Below are positions 16,314-24,369 of a stretch of 64,000 nucleotides of DNA, one piece after another. Within the stretch, counting starts at the first letter, position 1. Each line of letters begins with the position of its first letter. The translations under genes were made by a program, and so were the position numbers. Source of the stretch: Acidimicrobiales bacterium (GTDB lineage: Bacteria; Actinomycetota; Acidimicrobiia; Acidimicrobiales; SZUA-35); NCBI GenBank assembly GCA_041394265.1, contig JAWKIO010000005.1, positions 868,001-932,000 of the forward strand, given 5' to 3'. The notes beneath the pieces were generated by a model that did no database searches, was not told the origin of the DNA, and saw only the letters and a program-made list of their open reading frames with translations.

Positions 16314-16940
16314 ATGACCGAAACGACCGACATCGAATTCTGGATCGACCCCATATGACCCTGGTGCTGGGTGACGGCCCGTTGGGTCGTCGACGAAGTG
16401 GCACCCGCCCGTGGTTTGAACATCACGTGGCAACCCATCAGCCTGCTGTTCAAGAACGAGCCCGCTGAAGATTCCGACTACTACGCACCCGTCCTCACGA
16501 CCCACAAGATGCTGCGGGTCTTCGAGGCGGTGCGCGCTGCGAACGGCGACGCCCCACTCGGCGAGCTTTACTACGAGTACGGGCGGCGCATCCATCACGA
16601 CAAGGATCGTGACTTCGACATCGCCGATGCACTCACGGCGGTCGGACTCGACCCCGAGCTCGCGTCGGCCGCCGACGACGAGGCGTGGGACGCCGAGATC
16701 CGCACCCGGATGGATGCCGGTCTCGAACTGACCGGCCAAGACGTCGGCACGCCGATCATCGCCTTCAACGACCGCAAGGGCGTGAAGCAGGCGTACTTCG
16801 GCCCGGTCATCTCGGCCGTGCCGCCCACCGAGGACTCCCTCGCCATGTGGGATGCGCTCGTCGCCATGATGAACGTGGAGGGCTTCTGGGAGCTCAAGCG
16901 GTCCCGCACCGTCGGCCCCCAATTCGGTGAACGCCCCTGA
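16314..16940 (+). CDS. DsbA-like mycothiol-type reductase (Rv2466c family) with in-frame TGA at the catalytic Cys: probable selenoprotein
   Basis: A 208-residue thioredoxin-fold protein if the TGA at 16356-16358 (codon 15) is read as selenocysteine. The context is EFWIDPI-U-PWCWVTARW; in the Rv2466c (mycothiol-dependent nitroreductase) family the same segment reads DP-[LI]-CPWCW, so TGA replaces exactly the N-terminal active-site Cys. The frame continues intact on both sides and keeps the family landmarks: GRRIHH, the cis-Pro loop VGTPIIAFN, YFGPVIS and the C-terminal FWELKRSRTVGPQF. The next possible start, GTG at 16371, would remove the first strand and the whole active site. A SECIS-like hairpin follows the TGA. 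The ATG at 16314 is 6 nt after CACACT, a leaderless spacing. Family members reduce substrates with mycothiol under oxidative stress. A true nonsense mutation is the alternative reading. Confidence 0.82.
16373..16391 (+). promoter_or_regulatory. Candidate bacterial SECIS hairpin
   Basis: GACGGCCC-GTT-GGGTCGTC folds into 8 consecutive base pairs (one G-U), extendable by a ninth U-G pair, with a 3-nt loop whose first base is G. The loop begins 22 nt after the UGA. This meets the published bSECIS model: loop 16-37 nt from UGA, loop of at least 3 nt, G in its first two bases. Confidence 0.7.
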
Positions 16941-16974
16941 CTCCACCGGCGCGCCCTCGGCCGACGAACACCAT

Positions 16975-17079
16975 CTGTCGGCTGTCGAGCCCATCAAAAG
17001 CGAACTGTCGGCGCTTAGGCCCAGAAGTGGGCTCCAGCGCCGACAGTTGCGCGCGGGTGGGCTCGAGCGCCGACGGTTC
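16975..17079. repeat. Nested four-arm palindromic repeat (element A)
   Basis: Two forward arms (starting 16975 and 17002) and two inverted arms (starting 17028 and 17058) share the core CTGTCGGCGCT..GAGCCCA. Inner arms can pair around a GAAG loop and outer arms around the whole, giving a long hairpin. It lies between the convergent reductase (ends 16940) and lipoprotein gene (stop at 17082), where it could act as a two-way terminator. It is about 94% identical to element B at 18142. Confidence 0.85.
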
Positions 17080-17081
17080 GA

Positions 17082-18056
17082 TCACCCGAGGGGAAGCTCG
17101 ATGGTCACGGTCTCCCCGTCGGGAGCGATGGCCGTCAGCTTCGTTTCGCGAGTCACGCCCTCGATGACCGCCAGGACGAGCCCGTGCCCGATGGCAACGG
17201 TGTCGACGAGGGTGCCGTCGACTTCGAGGTGATCGTGCCCTTCGACGATCGCGATCGCACCCGGCTTCTTGCCGGCCGCGGGATTGGTCCACGTACGGGT
17301 GGTGGCCATTGCCGGTCGTTCCGCGAGCAGGGCGACGTCGGACGGCGAGACGCAATGGGTCATGAGCGGCTCCACCACGAGCGCGCAGACGCTGCCGTCA
17401 CCTGCGACGTACGGATACACCTCGTGGTCGCCAGCGGTCACTCGATCGGCGACGGCCTGTGGATCGGATGCCCAGGCGGCGTCCGACAGCACCGCAATCG
17501 CTGCCGACACTCGCCATCGTAGGTCCGGTCCACGCTCGAGGAGGACGAGCGACGTTCGGGTTTCCTCCGACGCCCACGACGACGGCAGCACGACCTCGTC
17601 GGTCCACACGTCGTACCAGTGAGCGGGAGCACCCCACCGCTCCTGCGTCACCACTACGGCGCGATCGTCGGCCAATCGGTGCCAGAGGTCGACCGACTCG
17701 ACCGAGTACTCCGCCTCGGTCGCCGAGTAGTACTGGCCGCGACTCACCATGACTTCCAGGAATCGGAGCTGAGCCGACTGGGTCGACGCCGTCCTCAGCA
17801 GCTCGACATCACCCGAACCGAAGGCGTCGGCGATGACCGTCGCGAGCCGTTCCATGATGAGCACGAAATCCTCGTCCCCATCGGCGACCGGCTCGTTGGT
17901 CACGCCACTGGTCGGACGTTGGTGGAGCGCCTCGATGTTCCGCCGAGCTTGAGAGTCGTCGGGGCTGAACTCGACGGTGCATGCCGTCGCGGCCAGCGCC
18001 AGTGCAGTGATCGCCGGCCACCACCGCAAGCGTGGGAAACGTGTCGTTCTGGTCAT
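17082..18056 (-). CDS. Secreted lipoprotein of unknown function
   Basis: A 324-residue protein I do not recognise. From the ATG at 18056 it begins with a basic n-region (MTRTTRFPRLRWW), a hydrophobic core and the lipobox LAATAC, so it should be lipid-anchored outside the membrane. The mature part is rich in Asp/Glu and Trp, with a helical stretch around ATVIADAFGSGDVELLRTAS that loosely recalls SnoaL/NTF2-like folds, and a C-terminal beta-rich section. TACGGT ends 7 nt before the ATG, a strong leaderless signal. Two near-identical palindromic repeats in the same orientation flank the gene, one abutting its stop and one 86 bp upstream of its start. Confidence 0.65.
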   Translation of the reverse strand: MTRTTRFPRLRWWPAITALALAATACTVEFSPDDSQARRNIEALHQRPTSGVTNEPVADGDEDFVLIMERLATVIADAFGSGDVELLRTASTQSAQLRFLEVMVSRGQYYSATEAEYSVESVDLWHRLADDRAVVVTQERWGAPAHWYDVWTDEVVLPSSWASEETRTSLVLLERGPDLRWRVSAAIAVLSDAAWASDPQAVADRVTAGDHEVYPYVAGDGSVCALVVEPLMTHCVSPSDVALLAERPAMATTRTWTNPAAGKKPGAIAIVEGHDHLEVDGTLVDTVAIGHGLVLAVIEGVTRETKLTAIAPDGETVTIELPLG

Positions 18057-18141
18057 GCAGATGACCGTATGACGAGGCCCGGGAGCAGCCCATGGAGACC
18101 GCTCCCCCACCGATCTCGACGGCGCGACACCAAGCGCGCCC

Positions 18142-18249
18142 GAACTGTCGGCTGTCGAGCCCATCAAAAGCGAACTGTCGGCGCCAGAGCCCAGAAGTGG
18201 GCTCCAGCGCCGACAGTTGCGCGTGGGTGGGCTCGAGCGCCGAGAGTTC
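18142..18249. repeat. Nested four-arm palindromic repeat (element B)
   Basis: Same structure as element A: forward arms at 18142 and 18172, a central AGCCCA-GAAG-TGGGCT perfect palindrome, and inverted arms at about 18198 and 18228. Only about six differences separate A and B over 105 bp. It lies downstream of the acyl-CoA dehydrogenase stop and upstream of the lipoprotein promoter, both on the minus strand. Confidence 0.85.
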
Positions 18250-18291
18250 AGCCGCCCGAGGGCGACCGCGGCGCTTGGTGACCGAGGTGGA

Positions 18292-19620
18292 TCAGGCGGG
18301 TCCGGCGACGAGGCCGCCGATGCTCTCGGCCCGTCGATCCATCGCCTGGTCCTTCGGCGACGGGTGACGAGCCACCTCGGCCCGGCCAACGACCATCCAA
18401 TGGACCTCGTCCGGGCCGTCGGCCAGTCGCAGGGTGCGCTGCGAGTGGTAGATCTGCGGCAGCGGGGTCCACTGCGACACACCGGTGGCACCGTGCATCT
18501 GGATGGCCTGGTCGACGATCTCGCACACGCGGATCGGAACCATCGCCTTGACCGCCGACACCCAGACCCGGGCCTCGGCGTTGCCGAGCAGGTCCATGGC
18601 CTTGGCGGCCCGCAGCACCATGAGACGCATGGCCTCGATCTCGATGCGAGCCTTGCCGATCATCTCGAGGTTGCCACCGAGCTGGACGAGCGGCTTGCCG
18701 AACGCCTTGCGGGTGAGGCCACGGTTGACCATGAGGTCGAGCGCACGCTCGGCGGCACCGATGGAACGCATGCAGTGGTGGATACGGCCCGGGCCCAGGC
18801 GGAGCTGCGAGATCTCGAAGCCACGACCCTCGCCGAGGAGCATGTTCTCCTTGGGAACGCGGACGTCTTCGAGCTTGAGGTGCATGTGACCGTGGGGGGC
18901 GTCCATGTTGCCGAACACGTGCATTGGACCGACGACCGTCAGACCCGGGGTGTCCATCGGGACGAGGATCTGCGACTGCTGCAGGTGCGGGGCGGCGTCG
19001 GGGTTGGTCTTGACCATGCAGATCATGATCTTGCAGCGGGGATCGCCAGCCCCGGAGATGTAGTACTTCTCGCCGTTGATGACCCACTCGTCGCCGTCGA
19101 GGACGGCAGTGGTGGAGACGTTCTTGGCGTCGGACGAGGCGACCTCGGGCTCGGTCATGCCGAAGCAGGAGCGGATCTCACCGGCGAGCAGCGGCTCGAG
19201 CCACTGCTTCTTCTGCTCGGGAGTGCCGACCCGCTCGATGACCTCCATGTTGCCGGTGTCGGGAGCGGCGCAGTTGAGGCACTCCGAGGCGAGCGAGTTC
19301 TTGCCGAGCTCCTGGGCGATGTAGGCGTAGTCGAGGTTGGAGAGGCCTTCGCCGGTCTCGGCGTTGGGAAGGAAGAAGTTCCACAGCCCTTGAGCCTTGG
19401 CCTTCGCCTTGGCCCCCTCGAGCAGTTCGAGCGCACGCGGGTGGTAGGTCCAGGGATCCTCTTGCGACGCCTGGAGTTCATGGAACTCCTGGGTCCACGG
19501 ATCGACCTCTTCTGCGATGAACTTCTTCACGGCGTCGAGCAGCGGTTGCGCTTCTTTCGACATGGCGAGCTGGTACATCTCGCCACCGAAGTCGTCCATG
19601 TTCAGTGGGTTTGCCGGCAT
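18292..19620 (-). CDS. Acyl-CoA dehydrogenase (ACAD10/11-like)
   Basis: A 442-residue FAD-dependent dehydrogenase that would introduce the 2,3-double bond into an acyl-CoA. The core has the family's CFGMTEPEVASSD flavin loop near 150-160, GDEWVINGEKYYISGAG in the middle beta domain, LGPGRIHHCMRSIGAAERALD in the C-terminal helices and QMHGATGVSQWTPLPQIY near the end. The HHCMR segment and the length are typical of the ACAD10/ACAD11-like subgroup rather than short-chain enzymes. The ATG at 19620 follows GAGGAA with good spacing. It is a single-gene unit with a 26-bp inverted repeat (19660-19685) in its upstream region. The chain-length preference cannot be read from sequence. Confidence 0.88.
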   Translation of the reverse strand: MPANPLNMDDFGGEMYQLAMSKEAQPLLDAVKKFIAEEVDPWTQEFHELQASQEDPWTYHPRALELLEGAKAKAKAQGLWNFFLPNAETGEGLSNLDYAYIAQELGKNSLASECLNCAAPDTGNMEVIERVGTPEQKKQWLEPLLAGEIRSCFGMTEPEVASSDAKNVSTTAVLDGDEWVINGEKYYISGAGDPRCKIMICMVKTNPDAAPHLQQSQILVPMDTPGLTVVGPMHVFGNMDAPHGHMHLKLEDVRVPKENMLLGEGRGFEISQLRLGPGRIHHCMRSIGAAERALDLMVNRGLTRKAFGKPLVQLGGNLEMIGKARIEIEAMRLMVLRAAKAMDLLGNAEARVWVSAVKAMVPIRVCEIVDQAIQMHGATGVSQWTPLPQIYHSQRTLRLADGPDEVHWMVVGRAEVARHPSPKDQAMDRRAESIGGLVAGPA

Positions 19621-19659
19621 AGGTTCCTCTTCTGTCTGGTGTGTCGAATCGATCGAACT

Positions 19660-19685
19660 CCCCGATCATGCCACCGGGATCGGGG
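19660..19685. promoter_or_regulatory. Inverted repeat between sortase stop and acyl-CoA dehydrogenase start
   Basis: CCCCGATC and GATCGGGG form a perfect 8-bp-arm inverted repeat around a 10-bp spacer. It lies 27 bp after the sortase stop, where it could terminate that operon, and 40 bp before the acyl-CoA dehydrogenase start, where it could be a repressor site. No T-run follows, so the operator reading is kept open. Confidence 0.4.
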
Positions 19686-19711
19686 AACCGCGAAATGCTC
19701 CCGTCACATGG

Positions 19712-20401
19712 TCAATCGACCGGGCGGGCGGTGACCACCCGATTGCCCAGGTAGTGGTGGGTCTCGGGGTCGAAGACGCCACCGCAGGTCACGAGGTGGA
19801 GCACCGGATCGCCCGTGCGACGGAACAGCTCGTCGGCCGGGAGCGCCGTCTTGGCGTAGAGCACGTCGTCGACCACCTCGAACACCTGGGTCGATCCGTC
19901 GTCGTAGTCGATGTACACCCGGTCACCGAGGAGGACGTCGTCCAGGTGATAGAAGATGCCGGCAACGTGGCCCAGGTCGACGTGCGCCGCCAGGACCGCG
20001 GCGCCCTCCTCGCCCGGGATGGGGCCGTGTTCATACCAACCGACCTGTCGTGGATCCGGCACCTCGAGCGATCCCTCGTCATCGACCCCGGCGGTGACGA
20101 CCGGGGCGTCGATGTCGATCGCCGGCACGCGGACTCGAACCGGCAGCGCGAGCACCGCCGGCGTCGTGGTCGTCGGCGATGCCGAACGCAGCGCCAAGGC
20201 TGGGACCGACGGTGCTCGAGGACCGCTGACGGCGGCGAGTGCACTCGGCCCCCGGTCCTGCGCAGCCACGTCGGAGGTGGCACCATCGTCGCCGCCACGG
20301 ACCTCGTACACCAGCCCCTCGTCGGGGACGTCGAGGCCGGCCGCGACCAGCCCACCGAGCGCGAGCATCGAGCAGATCGCCGCAACGATGGAGCTGCGCA
20401 T
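19712..20401 (-). CDS. Class E/F-like sortase
   Basis: A 229-residue membrane-anchored cysteine transpeptidase. An N-terminal hydrophobic segment (about 5-23) precedes a low-complexity Ala/Pro/Thr linker, then the sortase barrel with RVPAIDIDAPVV, catalytic His140 (LAAHVD), Cys206 (LVTCGG) and Arg221 (LGNRVV). All three catalytic residues are present. Short C-terminal length and lack of a C-terminal membrane helix fit class E/F sortases of actinomycetes. It lies 36 bp downstream of the large pseudokinase/DUF4397 surface-protein gene on the same strand, so that protein is the likely substrate or partner. Confidence 0.87.
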   Translation of the reverse strand: MRSSIVAAICSMLALGGLVAAGLDVPDEGLVYEVRGGDDGATSDVAAQDRGPSALAAVSGPRAPSVPALALRSASPTTTTPAVLALPVRVRVPAIDIDAPVVTAGVDDEGSLEVPDPRQVGWYEHGPIPGEEGAAVLAAHVDLGHVAGIFYHLDDVLLGDRVYIDYDDGSTQVFEVVDDVLYAKTALPADELFRRTGDPVLHLVTCGGVFDPETHHYLGNRVVTARPVD

Positions 20402-20437
20402 CAGCGGTGCGTCGTCATCGTGACGCCCACGTTTGCA

Positions 20438-22642
20438 TCACAGGCGGCGCACTCGCCGCTGTTGGATGACGACACCACCGGCGCCGAGCGAGAGCATCAC
20501 CACGAGCGCCGGCACCAGGCCGTCAGGCCGATCCTCGCCGAGGAGTCCACCGGTTCCGCTGGGAATCCCCGAGGGTGCCGAGGACAACCCGGCGACCTCG
20601 CGTACCGACAGGGCGGCACCGGTGCCGTCGTCGCCCGGTCGCACGAACAGCGATGCGAGGCGACCATCGGCGACCTCGATGGTCTGGTCGAAGAGCACGT
20701 TGCCGGATGCATCGACGGCGCTCACGGTGTGGGTACCGGCGGGGAGGTCGAGCGTGGCGCCGTCGGCGGGTGCCGCTGCCACCTCGACGGGTTCGCCGTC
20801 GACCAACACGGTGGCGACATCGGGGCTGAATTGCCGAATGGCAACCCGACCCTCACCCGCCGGAGTGTTCGCCAGATCGTTGGCGAATGCCGACACTGTC
20901 GGCGTGTCACCGTCGAGGTAGGCGACGAGGGTTCCCGGAGCAGCGTCGGCCAGTGACGTTTCGAGCAGCGGGGTGTCGGTTCGGTCGGCCGCCGATGCCG
21001 GCGGCGAGTCGACCGCCGCGAACAGCGACAGGGTGCCAAGCCCTTGAGCGGCGTCGAGCGGGCCGGCCACCATGCCCGGTTGGAAGCCGGCGGCGGCGAG
21101 CTCGCCGTCAAGGTAGGCGTCGGCTGCGACACCGGGGATCGCGTGGAGGATCTCGTAGCTGGTCGCGGCCGCTGCGGCATCGAGCACCGCTGCCGGCGCC
21201 ACCGTGGACGCGGTCGGCGCCTCGGTCGTGGTCGCGTCGTCGGTCGTGGTGGGAGCAGCCGTGGTCGACGGGGCCTCGGTGGTGGTCGGTGCTGCGGTGG
21301 TCGGGGCAGCAGTGGTCGTCGACGCCTCGGTCGTGCTGGGAGCCTCGGTCGTGCTCGGTGCAGCGGTGGTCGACGGGGCCTCGGTGGTCGTGGGTGCTGC
21401 GGTCGTCGGAGCAGCAGTGGTGGTCGACGCCTCGGTGGTCGTCGAGCCCTCGGCGGCACCGCCGCCGGCGGTGCCTTCGCCCGCTGTGCCCTCGTTCGCA
21501 GTGCCCTCGCCCGCTGCGTCGCCGTCGTCGTCCGTTGCGGTGGAGGCAACCGTGGTGGTGACGCGTCCGCCCAGGGCGACGGATGAGTTGTTCGTGTCGT
21601 TGTTCGCCGCCCACAGCCCGAGCCCGGCGATGCCGACGAGGGCCGCCCCCGCAGCCACGGCGCCTCGTTTGCTGCGGCGGGGCCGATCGGCAAGTGGGTC
21701 GGAAGCAGCGGTCGTACCGGCGGCAGCGGCAGGTCCCGACGCGGCTGCCGCACCGGTTCCGGCGGCGGCGTCAGCATCGGTGCCCGATCCACCCGAGGAG
21801 CCGACGGTTCGAGCGGCTGCAAGTCCACCGGCCGCCAGCGCCCCGGCTCCGGCAGCAGCGGCGGTTGCCGCACCACGGCCTCGAGCCGCCACCGGTGTGC
21901 CGCCTCGGCGAGCCAGCGCATTGCCCAGCGAGCGCCCAGCAGTCGAGCCGCCGAGTGCGGCTAGACCGTAGGTCGGCATCGATGGCCCACCGGCGGCGCG
22001 GATGGCGTCGGCGAATGCCTGCGCCGAGGCGGGCCGCTGCGACGGATCGTCCGACGTGGCCGACTGCACCAGCTCACGCAGCGCCAGTGGTGCGGCGGCT
22101 CGGTCGGCTTCGAGCCCGCGATCGAGGATCTTGGCGAGGCTGTAGACATCCGAACGAACGGTGGGTGCGCCACCGGCGAGGACCTCGGGAGCGACGATGT
22201 CGGGATCGCTGGGAAGCGTTGCGCCTCGGGTCAGGCCCATGCCCGACACCGCCACCTCGCGGTCGGCGACATGCACCGACTCCTCGTTCAGCGCTCCATG
22301 CTCGAGTCCGAGCAGATGACCCTCGTGAGTAGCACGCGCAGCGCCCTCGACGATGCCTGCTTGTTCACGCCACTTCGTGCGCTTGCCATCAGCTTCGGCA
22401 GCTGCAAGCGATGCTCCTGGTGCCGGCAGTTCGAAGGCACGGAACTGATCGTCGACCCGTTCCACGCCCATCACGGGCACGAGCCCCTTCGCTGCCGGTG
22501 TCTGCAAGAGGCGTCGACGGTGGTCGGATCCCCAGGCGGTGACCGGAGCGGTCGTGACCTCGACCTCGCTCGATTCGACCCGATCCCTGGATCGGCCGAA
22601 ACCGAACCAGTCCGCGTCGTCGCGTCTCGATGCCTCAACCAT
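20438..22642 (-). CDS. Membrane protein with N-terminal pseudokinase, Thr-rich stalk and DUF4397 ectodomain
   Basis: A 734-residue multidomain protein. Residues about 36-216 look like a bacterial Ser/Thr-kinase lobe: APEVLAGGAPTVRSDVYSLAKIL (151-173) matches the activation-segment APE and the following Asp. The catalytic-loop region reads LEHGALNEESV (113-123), without the HRDxKxxN residues, and no Gly-rich loop or VAIK Lys is evident, so it is probably inactive. An Ala-rich linker leads to a transmembrane helix (~327-346), a Thr/Ala/Pro stalk (~363-482), a DUF4397-like beta region (~496-700), and a C-terminal hydrophobic segment with a RRVRRL tail. The hydrophobic-plus-basic end resembles a sortase sorting signal, though no clear LPxTG/LAxTG is seen. 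GGGAG precedes the ATG by 8 nt. The sortase gene follows. Confidence 0.7.
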   Translation of the reverse strand: MVEASRRDDADWFGFGRSRDRVESSEVEVTTAPVTAWGSDHRRRLLQTPAAKGLVPVMGVERVDDQFRAFELPAPGASLAAAEADGKRTKWREQAGIVEGAARATHEGHLLGLEHGALNEESVHVADREVAVSGMGLTRGATLPSDPDIVAPEVLAGGAPTVRSDVYSLAKILDRGLEADRAAAPLALRELVQSATSDDPSQRPASAQAFADAIRAAGGPSMPTYGLAALGGSTAGRSLGNALARRGGTPVAARGRGAATAAAAGAGALAAGGLAAARTVGSSGGSGTDADAAAGTGAAAASGPAAAAGTTAASDPLADRPRRSKRGAVAAGAALVGIAGLGLWAANNDTNNSSVALGGRVTTTVASTATDDDGDAAGEGTANEGTAGEGTAGGGAAEGSTTTEASTTTAAPTTAAPTTTEAPSTTAAPSTTEAPSTTEASTTTAAPTTAAPTTTEAPSTTAAPTTTDDATTTEAPTASTVAPAAVLDAAAAATSYEILHAIPGVAADAYLDGELAAAGFQPGMVAGPLDAAQGLGTLSLFAAVDSPPASAADRTDTPLLETSLADAAPGTLVAYLDGDTPTVSAFANDLANTPAGEGRVAIRQFSPDVATVLVDGEPVEVAAAPADGATLDLPAGTHTVSAVDASGNVLFDQTIEVADGRLASLFVRPGDDGTGAALSVREVAGLSSAPSGIPSGTGGLLGEDRPDGLVPALVVMLSLGAGGVVIQQRRVRRL
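21251..21436 (-). repeat. 105-bp internal tandem repeat encoding the Thr-rich stalk
   Basis: Residues 403-429 recur identically at 438-464 (pattern TEASTTTAAPTTAAPTTTEA and on), a period of 35 residues or 105 bp. The DNA of the two copies is similar but not identical. Stalk length may vary between strains by slippage or recombination. Confidence 0.75.
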
Positions 22643-22729
22643 GTGCTTGACTCCCGCTCGCCATTGCCACTTCCGCCCGACCGATCCTAGTCAGCAACGC
22701 CAACATCCGAGCGCGTCCCGGCCAGACTG

Positions 22730-23503
22730 GTGGCGATGCCACCTGCCCGTTCCGCCCCGATCGAGGAACTCGTTGCCGCCTCGGGTCGGCAGCGGTTCGT
22801 CGTGATGCGGGCGGTCGTCGGCGCCGGCGACGCCGAACTGCACCCCGATGAGCTACGCCTCACGACGGCGATGTCGCAACGACGGCTCGCCACCTTCACC
22901 GCGGGGCGCGCAGCGGCCGCTGCGGCACTCGGCGCCCTCGGCGAACCACCGAGCCCGGTCACGATCGGCACGGGCGGGGCGCCCCAGTGGCCAACCGGCA
23001 TCGTTGGCTCGATCAGCCACACCGACACGACCGCCTACGCGATCGTCGGCCTCGCCGAACCCTCGGAAACGGGCACCCACGTCGCTGTCGGCATCGACGT
23101 CGAGCAGCGGGGACGGATCGAACCCGAAATGATTCCATCGATCATGACCGGCGCCGAGCAACGCCTCTGGGCCTCGCTGTCCGACACCGATGCCGACCGG
23201 TTCGCCACGCTCGTCTTCAGCGCCAAGGAGGCGCTCTACAAGGCCCAGTTCGCACTCACCCGATCGTGGCTGGGATTCGAGCACGTCACACTGGCCAATC
23301 TCGAGCCACCCTCGAGCCTCGGAACGGCCACCCATCCGATTCGGGCCGATCTCGTCGAGACGCCGTCGTCGCCGCTGGCCGAACTTGCGATCGAGCGGCC
23401 GATCTGCGTCCGCTCACTCGTCTCGGTCAACGAGGTGATCAGTGTCGTGGTGCTCCGGCGTCCGGTGTCGTCTGATCCAACCAGCCAAGCACGACCTCGC
23501 TGA
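22730..23503 (+). CDS. 4'-phosphopantetheinyl transferase (EntD/Sfp-type)
   Basis: A 257-residue enzyme that transfers phosphopantetheine from CoA to a carrier-protein serine. The three family motifs are clear: GSISHTD at 93-99, the Mg-binding GIDVEQ at 121-126 and FSAKEALYK at 163-171. These group it with EntD/PptT-like enzymes that activate acyl or peptidyl carrier proteins. No PKS or NRPS gene lies in the window, so its partner is elsewhere. Start is GTG at 22730 or ATG at 22736. The gene is divergent from the pseudokinase gene; its 3' end overlaps the convergent alpha/beta hydrolase by 65 bp. Confidence 0.87.
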   Translation: MAMPPARSAPIEELVAASGRQRFVVMRAVVGAGDAELHPDELRLTTAMSQRRLATFTAGRAAAAAALGALGEPPSPVTIGTGGAPQWPTGIVGSISHTDTTAYAIVGLAEPSETGTHVAVGIDVEQRGRIEPEMIPSIMTGAEQRLWASLSDTDADRFATLVFSAKEALYKAQFALTRSWLGFEHVTLANLEPPSSLGTATHPIRADLVETPSSPLAELAIERPICVRSLVSVNEVISVVVLRRPVSSDPTSQARPR

Positions 23504-24365
23504 ACTGCTCGGGCACCTCGAGCTGCGGGACGTGGCCGACCCCTTCGAGCATGACCAGCGGCCAGTCCGGACGCCGCTTGGCCAACCAGCGAGCCGACGA
23601 CGGCCGCACGATGAGGTCGCTCGTTCCCTGGATGATCAACCCCGGGGCACCCACCCGCTGCACGCTGCGTTCGAAGCGTTGTGGCGACACCAGGATGCGT
23701 GCGATCGACCGGGACGCATCGGCGAAGGCCCGGGTCATCCACGCCATGGTGCGGCGCTCGGCGGCGAACTCGATCAACAGCTCCCGATCCTCCGAACGAA
23801 GCCGCTTCGGATCGGCCATGAGGAGCTTCATCAGATCGTCGACCGACCGTTGCGGTGACTTTCCCTTCGCCAGTCGCTCGAACAGCCGAGGTCCGATCCC
23901 CGGAAGCAACGGAAGCCCGAGCCGCATCGCCGTCGCCGGGGTGATCCTTGGTTCCGTCGTCGGCAGGGCCGCATCGACCAGCACGAATCGGTCGACGACG
24001 TCAGGGTGGCGAGACGCCACCAACAGCGAGATCAGTCCGCCCATCGAGTTCCCGACCAGGATGGCTGGGCCCTGGTCGAAGTGCTCGATGAGGTCGGCGA
24101 TCATCGCCACCTGGTGATTGACCGCGCTGGACCGACCGTCGAGGCGGGTCGAGCCGAAGCCGATCAGATCGGGCACGATCACTCGGCCAAGGGGAAGGAA
24201 GTCGTCGACGACGCTCACCCAATTCGAGCGGGATCCGCCGAGGCCGTGCACCAGCACGATCAGCGGGCCGCTGCCTCCGAAGTCCCAGAGGTGGACGTCG
24301 CCATCCAGGTCGATGGTGGTGTGCGCGGCGACCAGTCGGTCTCGAAGGTCGGACCGGTCGCTCAC
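23439..24365 (-). CDS. Alpha/beta-hydrolase
   Basis: A 308-residue alpha/beta-hydrolase fold enzyme. LVHGLGGSRSNW (38-49) forms the oxyanion region, GNSMGG (105-110) the nucleophile elbow with Ser107, GTSDLIV carries the likely acid and GVGHVPQLE the catalytic His. The substrate cannot be predicted; esters and lactones are common in this group. The GTG start at 24365 lies 4 nt after the acyl-CoA synthetase stop, so it is the third gene of the operon DapA-family, synthetase, hydrolase. Confidence 0.8.
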   Translation of the reverse strand: MSDRSDLRDRLVAAHTTIDLDGDVHLWDFGGSGPLIVLVHGLGGSRSNWVSVVDDFLPLGRVIVPDLIGFGSTRLDGRSSAVNHQVAMIADLIEHFDQGPAILVGNSMGGLISLLVASRHPDVVDRFVLVDAALPTTEPRITPATAMRLGLPLLPGIGPRLFERLAKGKSPQRSVDDLMKLLMADPKRLRSEDRELLIEFAAERRTMAWMTRAFADASRSIARILVSPQRFERSVQRVGAPGLIIQGTSDLIVRPSSARWLAKRRPDWPLVMLEGVGHVPQLEVPEQFSEVVLGWLDQTTPDAGAPRH

Positions 24366-24369
24366 CGCA

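Noticed and set aside
16371..16940. GTG at 16371 as start of the DsbA-like protein
   Set aside because: It would remove the first beta strand and the whole active site, although the upstream frame encodes perfect family sequence back to ATG 16314.
21251..21436. CRISPR or minisatellite array
   Set aside because: The repeat is in frame, encodes a Thr/Ala/Pro stalk and has only two long copies without unique spacers.
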